Source of the DNA: Litsea cubeba
Lineage: Eukaryota > Streptophyta > Magnoliopsida > Laurales > Lauraceae
NCBI GenBank assembly: GCA_012931725.1
Contig: CM022945.1
Coordinates: 12,820,087 to 12,884,086 of the forward strand
Direction of reading: 5' to 3'
DNA length: 64,000 nt
In this document: in pieces, positions 1 to 12,300 of the stretch
Layout of the letters: each line of letters starts with the position of its first letter
Numbering within the stretch: position 1 is the first letter of the stretch
Position numbers and translations under genes: made by a program
Notes under the pieces: generated by a model
Seen by the model: the letters and a program-made list of their open reading frames with translations, nothing else
Told to the model about the DNA's origin: nothing
Databases searched by the model: none

Positions 1-335
1 AACAAACATTGCACAACTTGAATTGTGCACATGTCTAAACCATCTCGAACAAAGTTCCTTGATTTTCGGTTCTATTGGAGCCACTCAACACTTGTAAGTT
101 TTATCTTCTACTTGAGTGCTCATATGGCTTTCAGTGTGTGAAAATATAAGTATAGTATGTGATCACTTCTAAATAAATGTATTCTACCTGTATCTCATTG
201 CATAGAAAATACAATAAGACATCACAGTACGTGGCCGTGTATAATGGGCCCTGGGATCAGATGGAGAATAAAAGGCATCCAAACAACAGATCTAGCAAAC
301 TGTAAATTATAAAGCGAGCATGAAAGAAAACTTAC

Positions 336-3300
336 AGATCAACTTCAAAACAATGATTTTCTTCAGTATTTTCTAACAATTGCCTGACAGGATCGTGTTC
401 ATATAAAAACTTCAAGAATATAACAAGAAGTTCACTGTCAAAACCAAGAAGGTATGTCATCATTATGCTTCAAAGAAAAATACCCTAGGAAACAACTTAA
501 GCAAGAAAGGGAAATTTAACAATTAAAACCTATTGAATGGTGAAAGCTGATCGCTTGGTTCAGACATTAGTAGCCTCACGCATCTTGAAAGCCAGGCAAA
601 GAAATTCTGAAACTGAAACAAGGACAACTCTCGAGAGATCAGTCACAAATTTATAGAATCAAAGATAAGTGCAGGGTTATTATCAAAGCGCTTGAAAGAA
701 GTCTGTGACAAATGCTTTCAGGTATCCACAAGGAATCAATAGAGGAATAAATTAAAAGAAGATTTTCCATTAAATAAAACATCCAAACAGAAATACATAC
801 AAAACCTACTTTCAATGTGTTCTATATGGTAAGGCATTCACAACAAATGCTTTCAAGTATATCTCAAGGTCAATGATTGGATGAATTGGAAAAAAGGAAA
901 AAAACCAGAAAAAAAAAAAGAACAAAAGAAAGAAGCAGAAAAGCATATAACTAAAAATGTTTGTCCAGTGTCAATTGAAGCATGCCCAATACAAAGTCAC
1001 CGCAAATCATCTGTGGACTACTTTTAGCCTTTCGGGCTTGCCCTATGGAGCCTAACCCTTGGACAAGATAGGTTCAAAGAAGCAGACTATCCAATTAGCA
1101 GCACATTATATAAAATGTTACAAGTCACAAAACTAACCATCATTATTCTCCACAATGAAGGCAACAGTGATTTTAGAAGCCGCACCTCAAGGACTGCCTC
1201 ATGGAGAGGCATCCCAAAAAAGCACACTATTATCAAATCTTAAGCATCATTAGCATTTGGGCCATATGCCTCACCGTATGAGGCATATTTGAAGCTAACA
1301 CTCCACATGAAGGGGGCACTGTCGTATCTTTTCAAGAAAAAAAGGGAACAGTTAGGATTTTAAAAGGCTTTCTGTTTCAATTAAAGACCTGTAAAAAGTA
1401 AATAGGATTAACTTAAGTCGACTATAGTTAAACTCATTAAAAAGCATAAACCAACTGCAGATTTTTATTATTTATATCATTACATTCTACATTGAGTTTT
1501 TTTTTTTTTTAAAGGCGTACTGATGAGGCATATGGCCATGACTGCATACGCTCTACACTTTGGGCTATTGGAACCCTTTGCTTCAAGCATCAGTATGATA
1601 AACATTGGAATGCAGTATCATTTTCAAGTAGCCAAAAAAAATTCATTGAATGGTTAGGCTAACAGCATTAGCATTTTATGTGCCACTCTACAATGTTTAA
1701 CTGCCAACAAAATTTCAAATTGCAAAATGTGTTAAACAGATGACCACCTCTCCATTATGAAACTTGAATTCTGGCATTCAAAAATGAAAAGAAAAGAAAC
1801 ATGAATTCCCAGAAAAGAAAGTTTTGTTATCCACAATTAAGGAAGCGGTCAAACAATTCAACTTGAAGAGTGAACATACATCCTAAATCATAGGACAAAA
1901 CTGCCTCATAAGCTTCACAACCTCAATTCTTTTCGATAGGTAACATCGCTAGAACCTGCAACCTTGTATTCAACAATGAGCACCTTCCAACTGTGGTCTG
2001 TGGTCCAGGCAGGCTCAGTGTAATCATGTATCTAGCTTTATGTGTACTGTCATATATAAATGCTAAGGAAATACCATTTCTGCAGGAAATCTTGACAATA
2101 CACTATTTTTTCGACTTTTTCACCCTATCATTGTCTTCAACATTTATCTGAGTTCTCTGGTTCAACTTGAAAAGCAGAAAATCATGAGGCAGGAATCTCA
2201 CTACATTGCTGCATTGAAGCATACACCTTCACCTCAAATACCTCCTTTCATGTAGGATACAGTATTAAATTGCCTTGGGACTAGAGCAACATAATAGAAT
2301 GTACTGCTAAATGAAGAAATCTACAACAGAATTGGTTCAAAGACTGAAACCAACTTTCTTTAATTAGTCATCTTTCACAATCAAAGAAGTGAGAACAAAA
2401 TAGAACCATCATAGTGAGGATGTGCACCCCTTTGCAAACTATCTCAATTATTGATATATAAGAAGACCAAGGAGAAACTCCTCCAATGACTTGTTTTAAA
2501 GTATATAGCTGAATAATGAAAATATACCAAGGAAAATTTTAAATGGTATATATTGTGGAAAACTGCACCTCCTAATATATCCTGATAACAAATTGATTTC
2601 CAGTTAAACTTCAACAAAATGACACATACACAAAAAGCAAGTACACCCAAGCATACCAAATATGTCACACATGCTAGGACCCTCAGAAACCTTTCTACTT
2701 GAACGAGCAACATTCCAGCTTTTTCAGTTGCATTGTGAATAAGCTCTTCATCCAATCCAATACTCTGATAGCGTGTACGCCATCTTGACAGGCCTTTTAG
2801 TTCCCCAATTCTAAATCCAATAATTTCAACGGCAGGCTACAAAAGAAAGATTTAGATATATTAAATTACTAAATTGACTATGTAAAAACTACAATTTGAA
2901 CAAAACAATTATTTTAAGCATTAAATTTAGTATCTGAACGGATCAGCTGTAAAAGAAAGAAATAAAAAATGAATAATTCATAGTAATTTGATTTAGCTTT
3001 TTCTTTCTTAAATTTAAGAAAGATTTTTTTTTTTTTTTGATAAAGATGACACATAAGATTCAACTGAGAAGCTGCCTCAACAACTGCTAAAAGCATAGAA
3101 ACAGACAACCCCTCTTACTCACCTAAAGTGAAGTATGTAACAAACAGTGTTTGACTATCCATCGTAGGAATACATCTACCTCTTGATTCATCTCTATTGC
3201 ACAAGAAAAATGACATAAAATGAAAGTATCCTTCCAATCTGTAATATCCCCAACAAAGTTAGTCAACTTCCATGGGAAATGACTATTTAAGAAGCCCATT

Positions 3301-6300
3301 ATATTGCACATAAAGTGCTGCATTGTCAATGAGATGATATATGTCCATCCATAACACAGTAAAGATAGGATGCATTTCTAACCTCATTCGAGCCACAACA
3401 CGGGTCCAAAACAGAGCACAAGGCCTGCTGGTATCCCTATAGTCCAACTAGTCCAGGATTTCCTCTCCAACATCCATAAACTAGACCTTCAAATAATAGT
3501 TAGCCACCAAGCTACGAGAAAGAGAATATTACCAAGTAAATCCTTGTGAGAACCCAGCCTGGGACCACTCCGTTGAGGCAATACCAGGTCAAGTGATCCT
3601 ACGAGCCAAGAGGCACAATCTGCCCAAAGAAGGGTGGAGTGGTTCGATTAGCACAGTGAGGCCTTGTCCAAGTCCCACGTCGAAAACATCCAAGTCTTAA
3701 CCCTGGCAATATATGTGTGACCTGGACTTTAACCCCACATGACGCGTTTTAAAGCCGTGAGACTTCGGTCAAAGCGGACAATATCATGTGGATAGTAGGC
3801 CCAAATCATTACAGAATGGCCTCAGAGCGGAGGACCAAGGATCAAAATAGCATTTGCGGCGGGCGTAACGGCCAGTGGTCAAAACGCTACTTAGCGGGCG
3901 ATACGTAACGGTTGTGGCGAAACGTAGCGGCGTAGCGGTGTGAATTTTTTAAATTGTCAAAAAAAAAATTCAAATTTTGTATAGCAGTCAATCTTGTATT
4001 TTTTTGGTGATTTGGAACCACTTTAGGAAAGGCTATTGAGGGGAACAAATAGAAGAGACAATGTTTTAAATTAAAACTCCCTGGCTCTATTAGGTTTTAG
4101 ACCGTAGCGGCGTAGCGCCACTATTTTCAAAATAGTGTAGCGACCTCAACCGCTACAGCCGATAATGCAGCTGCTATATTTTAAACTATGCTGAGGATGA
4201 CTTTGTTTCCGGTGGGTGAGAGTATGAGACCCCAGCCTGGGAGCACTCCTTTGAGGTAAGACTAGGTCATGTGGTCTTGTGAGCCAAGAAGCGTGATCTG
4301 CCCAAAGGAAGGGTGGAGTGCTTTGGTTAGGACCGTGAGGCCCTGACCAAGTCCCATATCAGAAACATCCAAGTCTAGACCCTGGGTATATATGTGCGAC
4401 TTGGCCGTAACCCCACATGACGCGTTTTAACGCCATGAGACTTCGGACATAGAGGACAATATCATGTGGATAATGGGCCTGGGTCATTACAATCGTCAAT
4501 TGAACAAAACCAAGGTTAGAAGTCCTGTTATTCCATCCCTTCCAAAAGACAAAACAGTGACAGTAACCGTAAAGGACCAAAGAATCCGGCTTATATATTT
4601 CATCGAACTTGTTGTAATCTGGGTTAATTTCCAAAGTATTTGATGATGACCAAATCGCTAAAAGCCAAATACGACAGCAAAGAGATGAAGAAATAAAGTA
4701 GAAAGCTCTAATTTTGCTGAATAATCTGATGTATAACTTCTTTTTTTATGCTTGCTTGGCCTAGTGGCCGGGAGGACTACCTAAACTTAACTACCCTGGG
4801 ATTGATCCTTGGGCAGTATGGTGAGAGAGCAGGAGTCATATCCACAGAGACATAGCTAGATTCTCAATCTGCCATATGACTTCAGTTCAATGGAGAAGAG
4901 TCAGATCCAAGGAGAAGAAATGAAAATAATAATAATAATAATAAATAAAATTTGTTCAATGAACTAGATAGAACTAGGGCTGGACATCCCATATATGTTG
5001 CTTATAAAGGCTTTGAACATCATAAAACTCTTTCTACCCGAAAAAAAAAAAAAAAAAAAAACACTATAAAATGCATCCTAGCCATTGATCACCAAAGCAA
5101 TGAAAAACCTCTTAGAGGAGTCCTAACTTGAATTAAATAACTCAGAAAATAATCAAAGAAAAAAATATGGGTGCTGATTCTGCAGGGATGTCTGGATTAG
5201 AGTGGCTGTCAGGCACGCATGGGCCATGAGCTGGATCAAGTAGACCCACCAACTTCAAGGCCACTCTTGGGCAACCTAAGGGTTGGGTTGGTTTGGTGGT
5301 TAGGGGCCATTAGAGGCCTGATTTGTGAAGCCCACTAATCTGAGTCGATTTCTGAATTATTTTTAATATGTGCTGGCCCATGGGTTCCCATTCTGATCTT
5401 AACTGTCTAAACTTTGATTCACCCCTTAGGAGACTTCTGGGTGCCCTCATATTGTTCCATGATCTTTTCCATTATTTATCACTATGTGGTCCACATCTGG
5501 TTTGTCATCGTAACTACATCAAAAACATTAAAAGGGTCCTGAAAAGAACTTGGTGTAATACAGCTCACTCCAAATAAACTTAAATACAACCATCATACCT
5601 TAAGTAAGAAAATGAAAGAAATCTTTTAACCAAAAAAAAAATTCTCAAATAAGGAATAAGGTGATCAAATCCAGCCAATCCACTAATAGCTCAGTGGTTA
5701 GGCATCTCCCTCTCCATAAAAACAACCAGGGATCAGTCCCCCGTTGTGCCAGTGAGGGACTAGAGTAGTGTGCATAGGTGTGGATGTGTTGAATATTTAC
5801 CAGAGCAAAAAAAAAAAAGAGGAAAGGACAACCAAATCCAACAGTTGCTTCCATGAGTAGGAATAAGTCATCTCCAACAAACTGAGGAATACAATGAAAG
5901 ATTATGTCTCATCATCATATAAATTTTGTCAAACCAATGAGTCCAAACTACCACTCCACCAATATGTTCAAAATTATCCTGAATGTGCGCAGCTGAATCT
6001 GCTTCTAAATTGAACAAAAGCAGAAATTGCACCTAAGGGGACAGTATCTACTCCAAGTATCTTGCAAAAAATTTAGAACATGTTTAGGGTGGGCTTATTT
6101 TCGATGCACATATAGTGTGCATGATAAGAATCCTGATTAGCAAGAAACTTTAAAATACAAAATTATGTGTCATGCCTTGGTAACAAGACGTTGACAAAAT
6201 TTGATGAGCAAACCAAAATATATACCTGGAGATGCTCACGGATAACACGATGAAGTTCTTTGCCAGCAGTATCAACACTCTTTGAAACACGTTTCAAACC

Positions 6301-9300
6301 CTGTTAAAAGAAAACTGAATGAATTAGCACTGATAATTCAATGCAGTTGTCACAAATTCAACATGAAAGTTGACATACCACTTCACCAAGAGAGCTGACT
6401 AGAAACTGATGAATAGGAGGACTTATGCGAGCACCACCTAAAAGGCTTAAGAACTCCTCTTGAGGATTTGAGTCCAGCCCTATAAGAAATATCAGCATGA
6501 CAAAACAAATACTAGGTAAATAGTAGAAATAGTACAGCACTACAAATGGAGAATGTGTTATTGATGAATTATATTTTATTTTCTGACAATGTCAATGGAT
6601 CAGTCACTACCATGATCAATAATCAAAGATGACAGAGAATCAAACTTCTCATGAAATGTATGCATGGCATCAGACCATTGCTTATGCATCAAAGATAGTG
6701 AAGCCCGGACAACCTCCATTAAATCCTCAATATTTGAAGCTTGTTGAGCCACTTGATGGAGCTCATTTTTCCTACAGAAAGAATAGCAATCATGGAGTTA
6801 AATTGGACATAGTTTGCAGCAAAACCATAATAAGGACAATATAACATACATAATAGGTTAGAAATGATGCATGAGTGCATGACCAATTGAATCGAACAGG
6901 TTCACTATTGAGAGAGTTATCAAGATTAATAAGAAGCTTCAGACTTTTGAGAGAACTATCAAGATTAAGAACCTTCAGACTTTTTAGTCAGAACATGATT
7001 TCAACAAATAGACAAGAAAATAAATAGCAAGCATGAGACTTATAAAAATAGACAGCCCCCGTGAAGATCAAAACAGTTATGGCATACAATCTAAAACTAG
7101 AAATAAAAACACAGAAACTACAAAAGAAAATTTATAGTGAAGGGGCAGAGAACTGTCAAGAAAATGGCAATGAAACGATTGCATAAGAAATCATACAAAG
7201 AAAAACAGTTGCATACATGATATATACATATATACACACACGTCAATAATGCATGAGAGAGCTAGATTTCAATTACACAAATAACAATTATAGGAAACTT
7301 TGTCAGATGAGCAATAATATTTAAGAAGGCATGCTTAATTAAATTTGACCAAATGAAGTCAATGGAACTGTGACCAATGGAAAAATGCTGTGCCACACAA
7401 ATTCCAAAATACATTCAGAACAGTCAATGTTGTGGAATGCAAATCACATGAATAAGGATACCACAGTAAATAAAAGTAAAAAACAGCAACATTTTGTGGC
7501 ACAACATAAACTGTTGTTTATTAAACATTGAATAAATCAAACAAGGACTGGCCAAAGATAAACAGGATCGTCTGGATGTTATCCAATCTTATCCTCCTCT
7601 ACCGAATATTGTTCTGATATATCCCATGATTATTGATTAAATTATCCTAATACCCTGTCAAACTGAAGATGTTCTGAAAGAGTAACTGGAATTTAGATAA
7701 CACAAGATAGACATGGATCAACAGTTGCATGATGAATAGAAGACAAGCAGCTGAATGGAAATATGTTGTTGGATGTCATCGATACTAGTAGATCAATGGT
7801 TCTCATGTAGATAAGCAGATGGTCGCAATTAGTTGTAAATGAGCAAAAGATCAACTATTCAAATGACGCAGAAGATCGACAATGTAAATGCAATAAATCA
7901 AATGAGGGCATTTGTTCCAACTGATGCAGATAAAACTAGTAAAGATATGAAATAGTACTCAGCAAATTATTAATTTTAAATAAAATACAATAATTTCTTA
8001 ACATATGATTTATCAAACCTTATATGGCACATTATGGTTTGTTACCTGTTACCGATCAAAAAAAAAAAAAAAAGGTTTGTTACCTGTTCCGGAATATTGA
8101 AGTATTCAGAAGTAAACAATGCAATCCAACTGAAGAATCATGTTTACAAGAAGATTCAATATTCTGCCCAACCGTGTCTTCAACCAACTCCCCAAAGCAA
8201 AGTACAATGAGTTCACAGAGATTATTGGATAAAGCCACCTGATGACAAGACCCATCCATCAACAATGATCAGCTCACTCTAGGACCATCCACTTCTACAC
8301 TACTATATAAAAATGTACCTTTGGCTTCTAAAAGAATAACTACATATATTCTTAACCCTATAGTTTCAAACTACATTTCCCTCAAGAATGCACAGCCTGC
8401 TTCCCAGAAATTATATGTGGCACCTTTCCCAATTCCCTAATTGTTCAAGAACAACTAGGCTCTTTCCTTAGACACATTACAAACCAGTTTGCAATGTCCA
8501 GCTTAGCAAGCCACTAGCATAAGTAATACATGCATTGAAAATCTAAACACAGAAATACAGAATCGACTTTATAAGAATTACATTAATTACTGTTTATGCT
8601 AAAACAGCAGATAGAAAAGGGAGTACCTTGTAAATAGAAGCATCCAAAAGTCGATACACAATTTGTTTGTCCAAAGATGGAGTACGAATCGGGAACTTAT
8701 GTATATTCTGGTGAATGAGTCCCATGCGCAGTGGATTGTCATCATAAGGAAAAAGAAGCAATCGCCATTATTATTAAATTAAAAATTGATATATGATCAA
8801 ATAAACAACATAAGAAATAAGTAAATAAGTCGTATGGTAAAAGAAAACTGGTATCATGCATCAAATGTTTGGAAAAGCTAAATACCATATGGGTTCCTAC
8901 AAGAAGAAAGAGAACAAATACCAGCAAGAATTAATCTCCCCATACCAATATTAAAAGATCCTGTTACACACATAAAAGTGCACGACTTTTTTTTCTTTTT
9001 TTTAAATGTTTAGTTGGGACTAGTGATTTTTTAAGTTGCCTTGTGATTTTATGATCTGATTATACCTTTGAAACATTGGATTTTATATATTAAAGATTAA
9101 AAAAAGATAAGTTGCATTGCACTTTTATGCTGTGTATGTGCGACTATGCAACTTGCATGGCACTTAGGAGCTTTCAGATTTTTTTAAATTTTTTTTGTTT
9201 TATGTTTCACAATATGTTACCACAGACTTAATATAGAAAAGAACACAATTTTCAAACATTATGATTTTATAGTATTTTGTATATATTATAGAATGTTCAA

Positions 9301-12300
9301 ATATTTTGAAATAAAAAAATTTTAAATTCACTATCACAATTCATGATATAGGACCCCTTACAATTTTACGATACAATTCGAATTCTATAACTTTGAACCA
9401 CACTTCCTTACCCTAGGCGGTCAACCCCAATGTACTTCACCACCAACTGGACAAAATAAAAATAAGAAAACAAACAAAAATATGCAGAAATCATTTAGAA
9501 GGTGCACATAGAAAATCATAAGCCTGTGCTCACATCAGTAGAAGCCAACAAACACTAAAGAGGATGAGCTTTTGGAGATCCAATAACGATCCTTTTTTAT
9601 CATTATTCAGCCAGATATGGAAGCAAGAGGACTGCAACATCATAATTTTCCTTTTACAGTACACAAGCCCAACCTAGTTCACAAGGAAAATGTAAACATT
9701 TTGAATTTAAGTTTAAGTCAATAGAATTTTAGTTACAGATAAAAAATATTAATAAGGAAAAACACAGAACGCAATCATCATAAATCAAATTTGTTAAAAG
9801 AATCCTTCCATGCCAAAGGCTGCTTATAATGGGGTGTGCTCCTACAAACCTAACTGCATGACTACTTGGAACTCATCACATGGTAACTCTCAATTTTACA
9901 ACCTAAAAATTTAACAGCTTTTTTGGTGCATTTATTTTTGCCAAAAAAAGAAAATGGAGGGCCCGTGAGTGTGAATGGCTTGGATTTCTCAAAGATTGGC
10001 CACACAGTACTAGACAAAGAGAACATAGAAAGGGCTTAGATAAAAGTGGGTTGATATGAGAAGAACCCATTATAAAAGGGCATTCATCATGAGAGGTGCC
10101 TCTACATTCACCCATCCAACTCTAAAATTGAAAGCAACTTAAACTTTAAAGTGAGTGAATATCATATAGGGGCCACCAAGTATAGTTATCAGAATCCTAT
10201 GATTCGTATCCCGAATCCCGATTCGTACCCCGAATCTTAAGGAAATCAATTCGTATCTATGCAACAAATCTCATTTACAAATGAGTCTTAGGATTCAGGT
10301 ATGAATCCTACGATTCGATACTCGTTTCATCGAATCTTATGATTCAAGCAATTCTGCTAAGCAAGAATAGCTACAACCAATAAGTTAATACTAATAATCT
10401 TTTACCTTTTTCCTTTTTTATTCTTTCTTTCTTTTAGCACTTTTATTTTTAAAAGGTTATTTAGTAGTTAATGAAACCTCCTAAGAATTTTTTGCGGCTT
10501 TGATAAGGTTTTAAAGATGAATAAAGAACATGCATTTAACTAAAGCATTTGGATATACTATACGTGTGGTGCTTATCTATATCTTCTTCTTCTTATAATC
10601 TATTTTAGCCTTTTTCTTTATGAACACTTTCTTAACTTCAAGAGATATCCTACTTGGTAAGATTGATGGTTTGGATTTTATTTTTATTTTTATGTTTTAA
10701 TTTAAAAATAAAAAATATATATTGATACTTTAAATTTATTTAACTATTTACACATCATTTATTTCATATATATATATATATTAATATATGTCATGATGTT
10801 CTTGATATAATTGTATGATAGACTTACTTGTTATTATATTTATAGGTTTATACTGATATAAATGGGAAAATGGATGGTTGTGAATAATTACTTTTTTCTG
10901 TTTTCTTTTGATTTTTAATTATTTTACATTTTTATTAGAAAAATAAAAAATCTTACGATTCGCGATTCGATTAAGGGGTATGAACAATTTGGGATATGAT
11001 TCCGATTTTGAAAACTAAGCAGCACCAAGGACTACATCTAAGCATTATAAGTCAAGATGCATATAAAACTAAGAAAAATAAATTACTGATCTTAGAACTA
11101 GATATCCAAACACATGAATGATATTGCAACCATTAAATACAAGATGCTGCCTTCTAGACTGAAACAGTAACTTACGATCTTTCCTATTGGAAAAATTCCA
11201 AATATAGAAAAGCAAATGATCCCATCTTGGTCTCCACTGCAAAGGATGTTAAAACGTTGATGAGAAGTTGATAATTCGTGAAATGATTCTTCATTTTCAT
11301 CCATGAATCCAGCATCCCCAGAACTAAGTCCAGCAATCCGAGGAATTCTTGGAGCAGGAGGGAAGAAACGGGAAGTGCGGTCTTCATATGTTAAAATGTC
11401 GTTGCCATCATCCTGGACCGAAATTTCAGAAGATAAAAAAATACATCAATCAGAAAGGATGATTCTTCATCCTAGATACTGTGCTAGGTTAGGTATGTAG
11501 CAATTTAGCTTCCATGAAGTTAATGGAAGGTTCACATTTTGGACAGCAAGATGCTGAACAAATTTTCAGAAACTTCTTGCGTTGATTTGAAGAAATGGTA
11601 GAGGAATACCTTATTTGCAGTGTAGATATAATATGGTAAAAGCAGACAAACTACAGTCAATGGGTAGGTGCACAGTGCACTAGCTTCAGAATTGTTCGAC
11701 TGCTCAACAGTCCACAAGGGTTTAGCTCTGAATCAGATTTGGCAGAGTTTGGATGTTTTGAGTCTCAGAAAGCAAACAAACCTGAATTCTTCCTGTTGAT
11801 GTTTTTCTTTCTTCTAATAGGCCACAGGCGTTCACATTCTGGAAACGGCCTAGAAGGTTTTAACCCTCTAACTTTGGCATATTGGGGCTTGGTTTTGAGA
11901 CATGCAATGCATGCGATGGTAAAAACCAGAAACAGGACTATGATGGTTAAATGTCGAGGTTGAGCAAATTGACAAAACAAATACCCCCATTGGCCGTCCA
12001 TCCTCCTCCCAATTGAGACAAACAACAGCCACTGTGTGAGACTTAATACTTTTCAACAGCTTCCCATTCTGTAGTTTGCCAACCACAAAAGATGTCAGAC
12101 AACCAAAATAAAATCCACTGCCATAGCTGACAGCTAAAAACCACATAAAAGAAGAGAGAAGGAGATTGCATTCTTAACAGCAAGAACATGCACAAGAACT
12201 TGGCCCAGATAACGTGTGTGCCATGTATAGACAGAGAGCAAGGGAAAGAGTAGACAATTACTAAAGACAACGGTATTAGATATAATTACCTCAAACAGAA

